From Pseudooceanicola antarcticus (lineage in GTDB: Bacteria; Pseudomonadota; Alphaproteobacteria; Rhodobacterales; Rhodobacteraceae): a stretch of 64,000 nt of DNA. Positions 16,075 through 26,592 of this stretch are shown here, in pieces. Below the pieces are notes generated by a model. The model made no database searches and was not told the origin of the DNA. It saw only the letters and a program-made list of their open reading frames with translations. The position numbers and the translations under genes were made by a program. Numbering within the stretch: position 1 is the stretch's first letter; each line of letters starts with the position of its first letter. The DNA is taken from positions 310,001-374,000 of the forward strand of contig NZ_OBEA01000003.1 of assembly GCF_900215355.1 (NCBI RefSeq), read 5' to 3'.

Positions 16075-16862
16075 TGAGCGAAGAGACCCCCCTCGACCGC
16101 GCCCATGCGGTGATGGAAGCCGCCCCCGCCGATGACAACGCGCGCCTGCGCTTCTACGAACGCCTCGCCGACAGCGAGCTCTTCCTGCTGCTGGCCGGAG
16201 AGGCCGAGGGCGATGCCGCCGCGCCCGAGCTCTTTCCCGTCGAGGATGTGAGCTTCGTGCTGGTCTTCGACCGCGAAGAGCGCCTCTCGGCCTTCACCGC
16301 GCGCCCCTCGCCCTATGCGGCCATGTCGGGCCGTGCCATCGTCGAGCAGCTGGCAGGGCAGGGCGTCGGTCTTGCGGTGAACCTCGAAACCCCCTCGGCC
16401 ATCCTGATCCCGCCCGAGGCGGTCGCCTGGCTGGCCGAGACCATCGCCCATGAGCCTTCCGAGGTCGAAGCGCAGATCGAGGCCTTCCACCCGCCCGCCG
16501 GCCTGCCCGAGGCGCTGATCACCGCCCTGGACCAGAAGCTCGCAACCGCGCGCGGGCTGGCCGATTGCGCCTTCCTCGCCGGCACCGAGGATGACTCCGG
16601 ACGGCGCTCGCACATGCTGGCCTTCATTGACGCGATCCCCGGCGCGGAGCCGGCCCTGGCCCGCGCCGCCTCCGAGGCGCTGACCTTCTCGGGCATCGAG
16701 GCGGGCCAGATGGACGTGGGGTTCTTCCGCGCCTCCGATGTCCATGCCGGTGCCCTGGCCCGCGTGGGCCTGCGTTTCGATCTGCCCAAGCCGCCCGAGC
16801 CGCAGGAGCTGACCCGCGCGGCACCGGGCAGCGACCCCGAGAAACCGCCGATCCTGCGGTGA
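16074..16862 (+). CDS. SseB-family protein
   Basis: The 262-residue product matches the SseB N-terminal domain family (FYERLADSELFLLL, VFDREERLSAFTARPSPYA, then NLETPSAILIPPEAVAWL). The name comes from an enhanced serine sensitivity gene of E. coli, and no biochemical role is established. No signal peptide or membrane helix is visible. ATGs at 16071 and 16074 are adjacent, with GGGAAGGA just upstream; the second gives the better spacing. The one-base overlap with the glycosylase gene suggests one transcript. Confidence 0.82.
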   Translation: MSEETPLDRAHAVMEAAPADDNARLRFYERLADSELFLLLAGEAEGDAAAPELFPVEDVSFVLVFDREERLSAFTARPSPYAAMSGRAIVEQLAGQGVGLAVNLETPSAILIPPEAVAWLAETIAHEPSEVEAQIEAFHPPAGLPEALITALDQKLATARGLADCAFLAGTEDDSGRRSHMLAFIDAIPGAEPALARAASEALTFSGIEAGQMDVGFFRASDVHAGALARVGLRFDLPKPPEPQELTRAAPGSDPEKPPILR

Positions 16863-16868
16863 GCGGGC

Positions 16869-16935
16869 GGGGGCTCTGCCCCCCTTGAGCCCTGGCGGGC
16901 TCAATTCCCCCCGGAGTATTTTCAGCCTGGTGATG
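16869..16935 (+). repeat. Dispersed intergenic repeat, copy 2
   Basis: Hairpin GGGGGCTCTGCCCCC, a second small hairpin (GAGCCC-TGGC-GGGCTC, 16887-16902), then the core GAGTATTTTCAGCCTGGTGA ending at 16935. It forms an inverted pair with copy 3. Confidence 0.8.
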
Positions 16936-17058
16936 AGCAGGGGGACAGCGACGGAAAGGCGGCCTCCTTCGCCGTGAAGGGCGTACCACGCGCAAAGTGG
17001 GAAAGTAGGCCGCCTGTCAGGGGACGAACCCGCTGCATCACCAGGCTGGAAATACTCC
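16913..17058. repeat. Inverted pair of repeat cores with nested inverted repeat
   Basis: The core at 16913-16935 is matched by its inverted copy at 17036-17058 (one base different). Inside lie AGGCGGCCT (16957) and AGGCCGCCT (17007), also inverted. The 146-bp unit could fold into a long hairpin, like a BIME or a miniature inverted-repeat element. I see no gene in it. It lies between sseB and lolC. Confidence 0.7.
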
Positions 17059-17154
17059 CGCCGGAGGCATGGCGCGAAAGCGCCAAATCGGGGCAGGCAG
17101 CCTTGACGACAGGGGGCTGCCGCTCCACCTTCCGCCAGACCCCGCAAGGGGTGC

Positions 17155-18459
17155 ATGCAAAGGAACGATGACTTGAGCAGATCCGCCCCGCCGTTTGCCC
17201 GCTATGAATGGATGATCGCCTGGCGCTACATGCGCGCGCGGCGGGCCGAGGGCGGGGTCTCGGTGATGACCTGGATCTCGCTTGTCGGGATCTCGCTGGC
17301 GGTCTTCGCGCTGATTGCCACGCTTTCGGTGCGGGCGGGCTTCCGGGCCGAGTTCGTCGACACGATCCTGGGCGCCAATGCCCATGTGACGGTGTTCAAC
17401 TCGGCCGAGGCGCAGGCCAATGGCACCCTGTCGCGCGCCATTTCCGATTACGAAGAGCGCGCGGCGCGGATCGCCGCGGTCGAGGGCGTGACCCGCGCCG
17501 CCCCGCTGATCAAGTCGCAGCTGATGGCCAATGCAAATGGCAGCAACGCCGGTGTCGAGGTCTTCGGTATCGCGGCGGACGACCTGGCCGCCATTCCGCG
17601 CATCGCCGAGCCGCTCGAGGCCCAGGGCGATATCGCCCGTTTCCCGGAGGGCGTGGCCATCGGCTCGGGCGTGGCACGCGAGCTGGGTGTCATGGCGGGC
17701 GACAAGATCAAGCTGATCTCGCCTGACGGGGTGAAGACCGCCTTCGGGACCTCGCCCCGCGTCAAGGTCTACGAGGTCACCTATGTCTTCACGGCCGGGC
17801 GCTACGACATCGACCGAACCCGGCTCTACATGCCCTTCGCCGAGGCGCAGAGCTTCTTCAACCGCGAGGGCGTGGCCGACGAGATCGAGATCATGGTCGA
17901 GGATCCCGATGACGTTGACAAATACGCCCTGCCGATCCTGGTTGCCGCCGGGGACCGGGCGCTGATCTGGACCTGGCGGGATGCCTCTGGGGCCTTCCTG
18001 AGGGCGCTCACCGTCGAGGACAACGTGATGTTCATCATCATGGCGATCCTCGTGCTGATCGCCTCGCTCAACATCACCTCCGGCCTCGTGATGCTGGTCA
18101 AGAACAAGGGCCGCGACATCGGCATCCTGCGCACCATGGGGCTGACCGAGGGCGCGGTGATGCGGGTCTTCTTCATCTGCGGCGCCTTCACCGGCATCAT
18201 CGGCACCGCCGTGGGACTGGTGCTGGGGGTGCTCTTCGCGCTCTACATCGACCCGATCTTCAGCCTGGTGAACTATGTCTCGGGCGGTGGCGTCTGGGAC
18301 CCTTCGGTGCGCGGCATCTACAACCTGCCCGCCAAGTTGCAGCTGGGCGACGTGATCTCTTCGGTCGCGCTGTCGCTGGTGCTGTCCTTTGGCGTGACGA
18401 TCTTTCCCGCCCGCCGCGCGGCGCGGCTGAACCCGGTGGAGGCCCTGCGCTATGAGTGA
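17155..18459 (+). CDS. lolC: Lipoprotein-releasing ABC transporter permease LolC/LolE
   Basis: The LolCDE complex pulls mature lipoproteins out of the inner membrane and hands them to LolA. This 434-residue permease has the FtsX/LolE topology: one N-terminal helix ([20 protein letters not shown]), a large periplasmic MacB-like domain, and three C-terminal helices. It also shows the family motifs [20 protein letters not shown] and the C-terminal [17 protein letters not shown]. As in other alphaproteobacteria, one permease probably forms a homodimer. A TTG at 17173 with AAGGA eight bases upstream gives a product starting at [13 protein letters not shown] and may be the real start. It overlaps lolD by eight bases. 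Confidence 0.94.
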   Translation: MQRNDDLSRSAPPFARYEWMIAWRYMRARRAEGGVSVMTWISLVGISLAVFALIATLSVRAGFRAEFVDTILGANAHVTVFNSAEAQANGTLSRAISDYEERAARIAAVEGVTRAAPLIKSQLMANANGSNAGVEVFGIAADDLAAIPRIAEPLEAQGDIARFPEGVAIGSGVARELGVMAGDKIKLISPDGVKTAFGTSPRVKVYEVTYVFTAGRYDIDRTRLYMPFAEAQSFFNREGVADEIEIMVEDPDDVDKYALPILVAAGDRALIWTWRDASGAFLRALTVEDNVMFIIMAILVLIASLNITSGLVMLVKNKGRDIGILRTMGLTEGAVMRVFFICGAFTGIIGTAVGLVLGVLFALYIDPIFSLVNYVSGGGVWDPSVRGIYNLPAKLQLGDVISSVALSLVLSFGVTIFPARRAARLNPVEALRYE

Positions 18460-19135
18460 TCCCGTCCTCTGCCTTGATCGCCTGGTGAAGACCTACAATC
18501 CAGGTCTGCCCAACGAGATTACCGTGCTGCGCGAGGCCTCCCTGGAGATCGCGCAGGGAGAGGTCGTGGCAATGGTCGCCCCCTCGGGCTCGGGCAAGTC
18601 GACGCTGCTGCATATCGCGGGGCTGCTGGATGCGCCGGACAGCGGCTCCGTGCGGGTGAACGGCACCGAGGTCTCGGGCCTGTCGGACCGCCGCCGTACC
18701 GCGATCCGCCGCGACGAGCTGGGCTTCGTCTACCAGTTCCACCACCTGCTGCCCGAGTTCTCGGCGGCCGAGAACATCGCCCTGCCGCAGCTGGCCGCAG
18801 GCGCCTCGCGCGGGGCCGCCATGGCGCGGGCCGCGGAGCTGCTGGAGCACGTGGATCTTTCGCCCCGCGCCGATCACCGGCCCGCGGAGCTTTCGGGGGG
18901 TGAGCAGCAACGCGTGGCCTTCTGCCGGGCGCTGGCCAACGGCCCCTCGCTGCTGCTGGCGGATGAGCCGACCGGCAATCTTGATCCCGCCACCTCGGAG
19001 CGGGTCTTCGAGGCGCTGATGTCGCTGGTGCGCGAGACGGGCATGGGAGCGCTGATCGCCACCCATAACCTCGAGCTTGCCGGACGCATGGACCGGGTGT
19101 TGCGGATGGAGGACGGGCGGCTGGTGGCCGGATAG
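18452..19135 (+). CDS. lolD: Lipoprotein-releasing ABC transporter ATPase LolD
   Basis: The 227-residue ATPase of the Lol complex has Walker A ([19 protein letters not shown]), the Q-loop ([15 protein letters not shown], with the LLPEF typical of LolD/MacB ATPases), the signature [18 protein letters not shown] and Walker B ([12 protein letters not shown]). It is encoded with its permease, with overlapping ends (18452-18459). A hairpin with TTTT follows at 19190. Confidence 0.95.
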   Translation: MSDPVLCLDRLVKTYNPGLPNEITVLREASLEIAQGEVVAMVAPSGSGKSTLLHIAGLLDAPDSGSVRVNGTEVSGLSDRRRTAIRRDELGFVYQFHHLLPEFSAAENIALPQLAAGASRGAAMARAAELLEHVDLSPRADHRPAELSGGEQQRVAFCRALANGPSLLLADEPTGNLDPATSERVFEALMSLVRETGMGALIATHNLELAGRMDRVLRMEDGRLVAG

Positions 19136-19164
19136 CCGCGCGTCGCGCGGCTTGCCTTCGGCGA

Positions 19165-19186
19165 GAGTATTTTCAGCCTGGTGATG
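19165..19186 (+). repeat. Dispersed intergenic repeat, copy 4 (core only)
   Basis: GAGTATTTTCAGCCTGGTGA is present without the GGGGGC hairpin, just after lolD and directly before its terminator. Confidence 0.78.
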
Positions 19187-19189
19187 AAC

Positions 19190-19222
19190 AAGGGCGCGTC
19201 CGGCTTCGGGCGCGCCCTTTTC
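19190..19222. terminator. Terminator between lolD and the facing small gene
   Basis: Stem AAGGGCGCG/CGCGCCCTT with a 12-base loop, followed by TTTT on the plus strand and AA-rich bases on the other side. It can serve the two convergent genes. Confidence 0.75.
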
Positions 19223-19235
19223 CCAGGTGTCGGGG

Positions 19236-19568
19236 TCAGTTGGCGAGCAGGTCCGAGACAATGCCGATGGCGCGGGCCACCGTCGCGGTGTCTCGCATCA
19301 CTTGGTAGACCTCGTCGTCGTAGCGGACATAGCGGTAGCCCTCTTCGGGGGCGCGCAGGCCGAAGCGGTCGTAGTCACGGATGATGACGTAGCCGTCGGG
19401 CAGGCGGTCTCCGGGGGCGTAGAACTGGCGCATCTTCTTCTGGTGGCCGGGGGGCACCTGGCCGACGCCCCAGCCCTTGCCGTTGTTGTGCCCGTTGCCG
19501 GGGTTTGCATACGCGGCCCCCGAGAGGGCGGTGACGGCGGTGAGCGTGGCGAAGAGGATATGTTTCAT
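19236..19568 (-). CDS. Small secreted protein, RcnB/YohN-like
   Basis: The 110-residue product has a clear signal peptide (MKHILFATLTAVTALSGAAYA, cleavage near residue 21), a Gly/Asn-rich start (NPGNGHNNGKGWGVGQVPPG), and a C-terminal part with GDRLPDGYVIIRDYDRFGL and YRYVRYDDEVYQV. The YVRVGDDVYLV-like pattern recalls RcnB, a periplasmic protein involved in nickel/cobalt efflux in E. coli, but many relatives have no known role. Single gene, convergent with lolD. The ATG at 19568 follows AGGAGCCAGCC. Confidence 0.72.
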   Translation of the reverse strand: MKHILFATLTAVTALSGAAYANPGNGHNNGKGWGVGQVPPGHQKKMRQFYAPGDRLPDGYVIIRDYDRFGLRAPEEGYRYVRYDDEVYQVMRDTATVARAIGIVSDLLAN

Positions 19569-19615
19569 GGCTGGCTCCTGTTTAGGGAGGCAACGCCGGG
19601 AGGGAAGGGGTGGTT

Positions 19616-20401
19616 TCAGGGGCGGTGGGGGATACGCTGGGTTTCGCCGATCTTGGACATCTTGAATACAATGTTGTTCCCAAAGCCTGATGAGGCGTGG
19701 AACTCTTGCCGTTCCCTTATGCCATTCCCGAATGTGTAGGTGATTGTAGCGAAAAGATTTCTGCCTTCATACGTGTCCCCTCGGAAGTCTTCTATTGATG
19801 TGGCGCCGGTTGCGATTGCTCCAATTTCGAATTGAGCAACCTCCTGCGTCTCGGTTCTTAGCACCACGCTAAGGGATGATGCAGCGCCGCCTGCATTGTG
19901 GAGATGAAATTGGTGTAGGGTCACGAAAGCTTTGAGGCGAAAAGCTGGAGAACGAAATGTCCCCTTTGGGTCGGGCTGCTCGGGCATCCTGAAACTGATG
20001 CTGAAAATCGGTTTGGCCGCCTCTTCGATCCGGACACGTTCTTCCTCGAGCTTCAGTTTCTCATGCTCGATACCTGACCGCGTCACCTCCAGCATAGCCT
20101 TCTGCTGCTCCACCGACGCACGCATCTCCTTCGCCTGAAGGTTCAGAGCATCCACGCTGTTCTGCAGCTCTTCCCCCTGCTGGAAGAAGCCCAGCACCAC
20201 CCAGAAGAGCGCCAGTGGTCCGAAGGCTCCAGCCAGAAAGTCCCCAACTTCATTCAGCTTGAGGGGGGAGCCCGGAAGAAGCTCCACGATGCCCAAAGAT
20301 GCCAATAGCGGCAGGCCGCCGAACAGAAGAACGATGTAGATAGCAGTGCAGAGCAACCCGATACGCGCTAGTCGCTTGGGCCGCCGCTCCCCCTCACACA
20401 T
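19616..20401 (-). CDS. Hypothetical two-helix membrane protein with coiled coil, behind parE
   Basis: I do not recognise a named family. The 261-residue protein has two predicted membrane helices (about 13-40 and 52-72; GDFLAGAFGPLALFWVVLGF), then a charged coiled coil (about 75-130, QLQNSVDALNLQAKEMRASV-like heptads) and a C-terminal beta-rich domain of about 120 residues. The GDFLAGAFGPLAL motif occurs in many uncharacterised proteins from variable genome regions. The ATG overlaps the parE stop by eight bases, so it is read through from parE. Its base composition is visibly lower in GC than its neighbours, and codon use is less biased, suggesting later acquisition. Function unknown. Confidence 0.75.
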   Translation of the reverse strand: MCEGERRPKRLARIGLLCTAIYIVLLFGGLPLLASLGIVELLPGSPLKLNEVGDFLAGAFGPLALFWVVLGFFQQGEELQNSVDALNLQAKEMRASVEQQKAMLEVTRSGIEHEKLKLEEERVRIEEAAKPIFSISFRMPEQPDPKGTFRSPAFRLKAFVTLHQFHLHNAGGAASSLSVVLRTETQEVAQFEIGAIATGATSIEDFRGDTYEGRNLFATITYTFGNGIRERQEFHASSGFGNNIVFKMSKIGETQRIPHRP

Positions 20402-22352
20402 CCAGCTCTTCCACGAACCTTGCGTTCTCCTGGATGTACTGGAAGCGCAGCTCGGGCTTCTTGCCCATCAGGCGCTCGACCAGGTCGCCGGTCTCGCCGG
20501 GTTCATCCTCGTCGATGGTCACCCGGATCAGCTTGCGGGTCGCCGGGTCCATGGTGGTCGACTTCAGGTCCTTGGCGTCCATCTCGCCAAGGCCCTTGAA
20601 GCGCGAGACGTCGATCTTGCCGCGTCCGCCCAGGCCCTTTTCCAGCCAGATGTCGCGCTCTTCCTCGGTCTGGGCGTAGACGTGGGTCGCGCCCTGCGTC
20701 AGACGGAACAGCGGCGGGCAGGCCAGGTAGAGGTGGCCCTGGTCGATCATCGGCCGCATCTGGGTGAAGAAGAAGGTCATCAGCAGCGACGCGATATGGG
20801 CGCCGTCGACGTCCGCATCGGTCATGATGATGATCTTGTCGTAGCGCAGATCGTCGATGTTGAACTTGGTGCCGAGGCCGACGCCAAGCGCCTGGCACAT
20901 GTCCGCGATCTCCTGGTTGGCGCCGATCTTGTTGCTGGCCGCGCCCAGCACGTTCAGGATCTTGCCGCGCAGGGGCAGCAGGGCCTGGGTCTTGCGGTTG
21001 CGGGCCATCTTGGCAGAGCCGCCGGCCGAGTCGCCCTCGACCAGGAAGAGCTCGGTGCCCTCGCGGGTGTTGCTCGAGCAATCGGCCAGCTTGCCGGGCA
21101 GGCGCAGCCGCTTGGTGGCCGACTTCCGCTGGGTCTCTTTCTCCTGCCGGCGCTTCAGGCGCTCTTCGGCGCGCAGGATCAGGAAATCGAGGATCGCGCC
21201 GGCGGACTTGCTGTCGCTGGCCAGCCAGTTGTCGAAGTGGTCGCGCACGGCGTTCTCGACCAGCTTCTGCGCGGCGGTGGTGGCCAGGCGGTCCTTGGTC
21301 TGGCCGACAAACTCGGGCTCACGGATGAAGCAGGAGACCAGCGCACAGCCCCCCGTCACCAGGTCCTCGCGGGTGATCTGGGCGGCCTTCTTGTTGTTCA
21401 CCAGCTCGCCATAGGCGCGGATGCCCTTGAGGATCGCGGCCCAGAAGCCGGCCTCGTGGGTCCCGCCCTCGGGGGTGGGGACGGTGTTACAGTAGGACTG
21501 GATGAAGCCGTCGCGGGTGGGCGTCCAGTTGATCGCCCATTCGACGCGGCCCGGCTCTCCGAAACGCTCCATGAAGTCGACGCGGCCGCCGAAGGGGTTG
21601 TCGGCATAGGTGGACGAGCCTTCCAGCGTCTCCTTCAGGTAGTCCGACAGGCCGCCGGGGAAGTGGAAGGTGGCCTCGGTGGGGGTCACGCCGTCGTCGA
21701 TGGCGGTCTTCCAGCGGATCTCGACACCCGAGAACAGGTAGGCCTTGGAGCGGATCGACTTGAAGAGCCGCGCGGGCTTGAAGCGGTGGCTGCCGAAGAT
21801 CTGTTCGTCGGCGTGGAAGGTGGTGGTGGTGCCGCGCCGGTTGGGGGCGGCACCGATCTCTTCGACCGGACCCAGGGGGATGCCGCGCGAGAAGCGCTGT
21901 TCGACCAGCTTGCGGTCACGGGCCACCTGGACGACCATCGAATCCGACAGAGCGTTCACGACCGAGGCGCCCACCCCGTGCAGGCCGCCCGAGGTCTCGT
22001 AGGCCTTGCCCGAGAACTTGCCGCCCGCGTGCAGCGTGCAGAGGATCACCTCGAGCGCCGATTTGCCGGGGAACTTGGGGTGCGGGTCGAAGGGCATGCC
22101 GCGGCCGTTGTCGCGCACGGTCAGCGAGTAATCCTCGTGCAGCTCGACCTCGATGCGGTTGGCGTGACCGGCGACGGCCTCGTCCATCGAGTTGTCGAGG
22201 ATTTCTGCCACCATGTGGTGCAGGGCGCGTTCATCGGTGCCGCCGATATACATGCCGGGGCGCTTGCGGACCGGCTCCAACCCTTCGAGCACCTCGATGG
22301 AGGAGGCGTCGTAGGTTTGCGGCTCGGCGCCCTTGAGTAGATCGTCAGACAT
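20394..22352 (-). CDS. parE: DNA topoisomerase IV subunit B
   Basis: ParE is the ATPase subunit of topoisomerase IV, which unlinks daughter chromosomes. The 652-residue protein has the GHKL ATPase motifs (EILDNSMDEAVAG, DNGRGMPFD, GLHGVGASVVNALS) and the TOPRIM motifs EGDSAGGSAKMARNR and MTDADVDGAHIASLL. It ends with the short ParE-type tail (MGKKPELRFQYIQENARFVE) rather than the long GyrB insertion. The start MSDDLLKG is in the usual place. It is divergent from the MATE gene and followed by an overlapping hypothetical gene. Confidence 0.97.
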   Translation of the reverse strand: MSDDLLKGAEPQTYDASSIEVLEGLEPVRKRPGMYIGGTDERALHHMVAEILDNSMDEAVAGHANRIEVELHEDYSLTVRDNGRGMPFDPHPKFPGKSALEVILCTLHAGGKFSGKAYETSGGLHGVGASVVNALSDSMVVQVARDRKLVEQRFSRGIPLGPVEEIGAAPNRRGTTTTFHADEQIFGSHRFKPARLFKSIRSKAYLFSGVEIRWKTAIDDGVTPTEATFHFPGGLSDYLKETLEGSSTYADNPFGGRVDFMERFGEPGRVEWAINWTPTRDGFIQSYCNTVPTPEGGTHEAGFWAAILKGIRAYGELVNNKKAAQITREDLVTGGCALVSCFIREPEFVGQTKDRLATTAAQKLVENAVRDHFDNWLASDSKSAGAILDFLILRAEERLKRRQEKETQRKSATKRLRLPGKLADCSSNTREGTELFLVEGDSAGGSAKMARNRKTQALLPLRGKILNVLGAASNKIGANQEIADMCQALGVGLGTKFNIDDLRYDKIIIMTDADVDGAHIASLLMTFFFTQMRPMIDQGHLYLACPPLFRLTQGATHVYAQTEEERDIWLEKGLGGRGKIDVSRFKGLGEMDAKDLKSTTMDPATRKLIRVTIDEDEPGETGDLVERLMGKKPELRFQYIQENARFVEELDV

Positions 22353-22487
22353 CTGGATTCCCGGCTGCTCGTGTTGTTCTTGGTCGCGCCATTATGTCAG
22401 TGCGGGGGGGCGGCGAAAAGAGGGCCTGCGCGCATGGCTGCGGCGGCGCGTCCGGGCCTTGCCGAATTTCCCGGCGAAGCCTAAGGG

Positions 22488-23897
22488 ATGGTGATGACCT
22501 ATCCCCTTTCATATGGCCACCACCTGAAACAGGTGCTGGTGCTGGGCCTGCCGCTGGCGGGTAGCCAGCTGGCGCAGATTGCCCTGAGCCTGGTCGATAC
22601 GGCCATGCTGGGCTGGTACGATCCGACCGCCCTTGCGGCACAGACCCTGGCCTCGGGGCTGTTCCTGGTGCTGCTTCTGGCAAGTTCCGGCTTTGCCTCG
22701 GCGCTGCCGCCGCTGGTGGCGGGGGCCGAGGCGCGCGGCGACACCACCCAGGCGCGGCGGCTGACCCGCATGGCGCTGTGGCTTTCGGTGATCGCCGGGC
22801 TCGTGTCGCTGCCGATCCTGCTTTCGGCCGAGCCGATCTTCCTGGCCCTTGGCCAGAAGCCCGAGATCGCGGCGCTGGCGGGGGATTACCTGGACGTGCT
22901 GGCCTGGGGGATCTTCCCGGCGCTGGCCACCATGGTGCTGAAGAGCTACCTCTCGGCGCTCGAACGCTCGCACGTGGTGCTGGCGGTGATGCTGGTGGCG
23001 CTGGTAATCAATGCGGCAGCGAACTACGCGCTGATCTTCGGCAACTGGGGCCTGCCCGAGCTGGGCGTGACCGGCGCGGCCATTGCCTCGCTGCTGATGC
23101 ATTTGGCGACGATGATCTTCCTGTGCGGCTACGTGCAGAAGGTGCTGCCCGAGCAGGCGCTGTTCCAGAGGCTGTGGAAATCCGACCCCGAGAGCCTGGC
23201 GCGGGTCTTCCGCCTGGGCTGGCCCATCGGGCTGACCATGGTGGCCGAAGTGGGGCTCTTCGGCACCTCCTCTGTCTTCATGGGCTGGCTGGGCGAGACC
23301 GCCCTGGCGGCGCATGGGATCGCGCTGCAGGTGACCTCGGTGATCTTCATGGTCCACCTCGGGTTGAGCCAGGCGGCGACGATCCGGGCCGGGCAATCCT
23401 ATGGGCGCGGCGCGATGGCGGACCTGGTGCGCGGGGCGAAGGCGGCCATCGGGCTGTCGATGCTGGCGGTGCTGACCACCAGCGCGGTGATCATCGCGGT
23501 GCCCGAGGTTCTGGTCGGTCTCTTCCTCGACCCCAACGCCCCCGGCCGGGACGAGATCATCGCCGTCGGCCGCGTCTTCCTGATCGCCGCGGCGCTCTTC
23601 CAGCTCACCGATGCCCTGCAGGTCATGGCGCTTGGCCTGCTGCGCGGCCTGCAGGATACCCGCCGCCCGATGATCTTCGCCGCGATCAGCTACTGGGTCG
23701 TGGGCGCTCCGGCGGCCTGGTATCTGTCCAGCCAGACCGAGATCGGAGGCGTCGGCGTCTGGCTCGGGCTTGCCGCTGGCCTGACCCTGGCGGCGGTGAG
23801 CATGATGACCCGTTTCTGGCGCAGTGTCGTGCCCGCAGCCAGGGCCGCGCTGGAAGCCGAAGGCGCGGTGCAGCCCGCCTCGGGTGGCTCGGACTAG
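22488..23897 (+). CDS. MATE-family multidrug efflux transporter
   Basis: The 469-residue protein has 12 hydrophobic helices in two MatE halves: LKQVLVLGLPLAGSQLAQIAL with LSLVDTAMLGWY in the first, and VFRLGWPIGLTMVAEVGLFG with GIALQVTSVIFMVHLGLSQA in the second. This pattern is the NorM branch, which exports cationic drugs or dyes using Na+ or H+. GLLRGLQDTRRPM in the second half is also typical. Single gene, divergent from parE; substrate not predictable. ATGs at 22488 and 22494 are equivalent by eye. Confidence 0.93.
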   Translation: MVMTYPLSYGHHLKQVLVLGLPLAGSQLAQIALSLVDTAMLGWYDPTALAAQTLASGLFLVLLLASSGFASALPPLVAGAEARGDTTQARRLTRMALWLSVIAGLVSLPILLSAEPIFLALGQKPEIAALAGDYLDVLAWGIFPALATMVLKSYLSALERSHVVLAVMLVALVINAAANYALIFGNWGLPELGVTGAAIASLLMHLATMIFLCGYVQKVLPEQALFQRLWKSDPESLARVFRLGWPIGLTMVAEVGLFGTSSVFMGWLGETALAAHGIALQVTSVIFMVHLGLSQAATIRAGQSYGRGAMADLVRGAKAAIGLSMLAVLTTSAVIIAVPEVLVGLFLDPNAPGRDEIIAVGRVFLIAAALFQLTDALQVMALGLLRGLQDTRRPMIFAAISYWVVGAPAAWYLSSQTEIGGVGVWLGLAAGLTLAAVSMMTRFWRSVVPAARAALEAEGAVQPASGGSD

Positions 23898-23991
23898 GGG
23901 GCACACCGGGAGCAGGGGCGTCGTGCCCCGCCCGCGCGCCGGAAGATCAACTAAGGAAACATGGGGCGCCGCCGGAGCGGCCCCGTGGCGC

Positions 23992-24405
23992 TCAATCCTG
24001 GCTGCGGTCCCTGAGAAGCCGGTCGGCGCGTTTGCGCACCAGCACCTGGCGCAGGTCGTGCATGGCCATGAGCAGGCTGTCGGTGACCGCCTCCAGAGCC
24101 TCTTCGCTGGCCTTGGTCTGGGCCCAGTGGGCGGTCTGGTTCAGGTGGTCCACGGCGCGGAAGATGTCATCCATCTCGCGCGCTGCCAGGACCTCGCGGC
24201 GCTCTTCCATCCAGGTACGGATCGCGGCGATGTCCTCGGGCCCGAGGTCGCGGTCGCCATGGGGCTTGATGTCGCCGTTGCGGATATTGGCCACGGCGAT
24301 CTGCTCCATCCCGAGCCGCCGCTGGCGATCCTCCGAGCTGACCCGGAAGACCGCCGCGCCATTGTCGCGGATACGGAAGAAATACGGGGGCAGGTCTGTG
24401 CTCAT
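23992..24405 (-). CDS. Conserved hypothetical protein of Rhodobacterales type
   Basis: The 137-residue protein starts MSTDLPPYFFRIRDNGAAVF, after a strong site (GGGAAGGAAGAGAGAC). The N-terminal half looks like a small beta domain (RVSSEDRQRRLGMEQIAVAN, then IRNGDIKPHGDR), and the rest is helical (EERREVLAAREMDDIFRAVD, SLLMAMHDLRQVLVRKRADR). I cannot name a function. There are no membrane helices or cysteines. It follows aatA on the same strand with a 25-base gap, so it is probably co-transcribed. Confidence 0.75.
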   Translation of the reverse strand: MSTDLPPYFFRIRDNGAAVFRVSSEDRQRRLGMEQIAVANIRNGDIKPHGDRDLGPEDIAAIRTWMEERREVLAAREMDDIFRAVDHLNQTAHWAQTKASEEALEAVTDSLLMAMHDLRQVLVRKRADRLLRDRSQD

Positions 24406-24430
24406 GTCTCTCTTCCTTCCCTGATGGCCC

Positions 24431-26141
<1,711 letters not shown>

Positions 26142-26145
<4 letters not shown>

Positions 26146-26423
26146 GCGACGCCTCCCTCTCCGAGACCTATCCCCACGGGGAACCGCGCGAGATCCGACT
26201 GAAGCGCATGAAAATGCGCTCCATGCGGCGGGGTATCAAGGAGATGGACATCATCCTGATGCGCTTCTGCGAGACCCGGCTCGAAGAGCTCGATGCCGAG
26301 GGGCTGGATCTCTACGATGCGGTGCTCAGCCAGAACGACCAGGACCTCTATCAATGGGTCTCGGGACAGGCCGAGCCGCCCGAGGCCCTGGCGCCGATGA
26401 TCGCCCGTATCGCTGAGCGTTGA
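26142..26423 (+). CDS. sdhE: FAD assembly factor SdhE (succinate dehydrogenase assembly factor 2)
   Basis: SdhE assists covalent attachment of FAD to the flavoprotein subunit of succinate dehydrogenase. The 93-residue product has the family motif MRSMRRGIKEMDIILMRF, including the essential RGxxE (RGIKE), and LDAEGLDLYDAVLSQNDQDL followed by W in YQWVSG. The start ATG overlaps the stop of the XRE gene. It is slightly longer at the N-terminus than the E. coli protein. Confidence 0.92.
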
Positions 26424-26435
26424 ATATGCGCTAAA

Positions 26436-26471
26436 CAACCCTGGGTTGATTCCCGTGGCCAATTGGTCACG
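26436..26471. promoter_or_regulatory. Two palindromes upstream of the adhesin gene
   Basis: CAACCCTGGGTTG (26436-26448, perfect) and CGTGGCCAATTGGTCACG (26454-26471, one mismatched pair) lie 122-157 bases before the adhesin start. Their size and symmetry suit dimeric regulator sites. The first has too short a loop to be a hairpin terminator. Confidence 0.45.
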
Positions 26472-26592
26472 TCCCGGCCCGGTGGCTGTCAAAACATACA
26501 TGCGCGTGGGTATGGTTCTTTGTCCCGGAGCACCGCCCCCCTAGGAAAATGTGTGACTGCCGCAAGGCATCTTGTTCCTGGGAGGACGTTTC

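Noticed and set aside
19616-20401. Calling the gene behind parE a known defence-system component
   Set aside because: Only the general layout (membrane helices plus coiled coil) and base composition suggest it; no diagnostic domain is visible.
20346-22340. A 664-codon plus-strand frame opposite parE
   Set aside because: Antisense shadow of parE without recognisable motifs.
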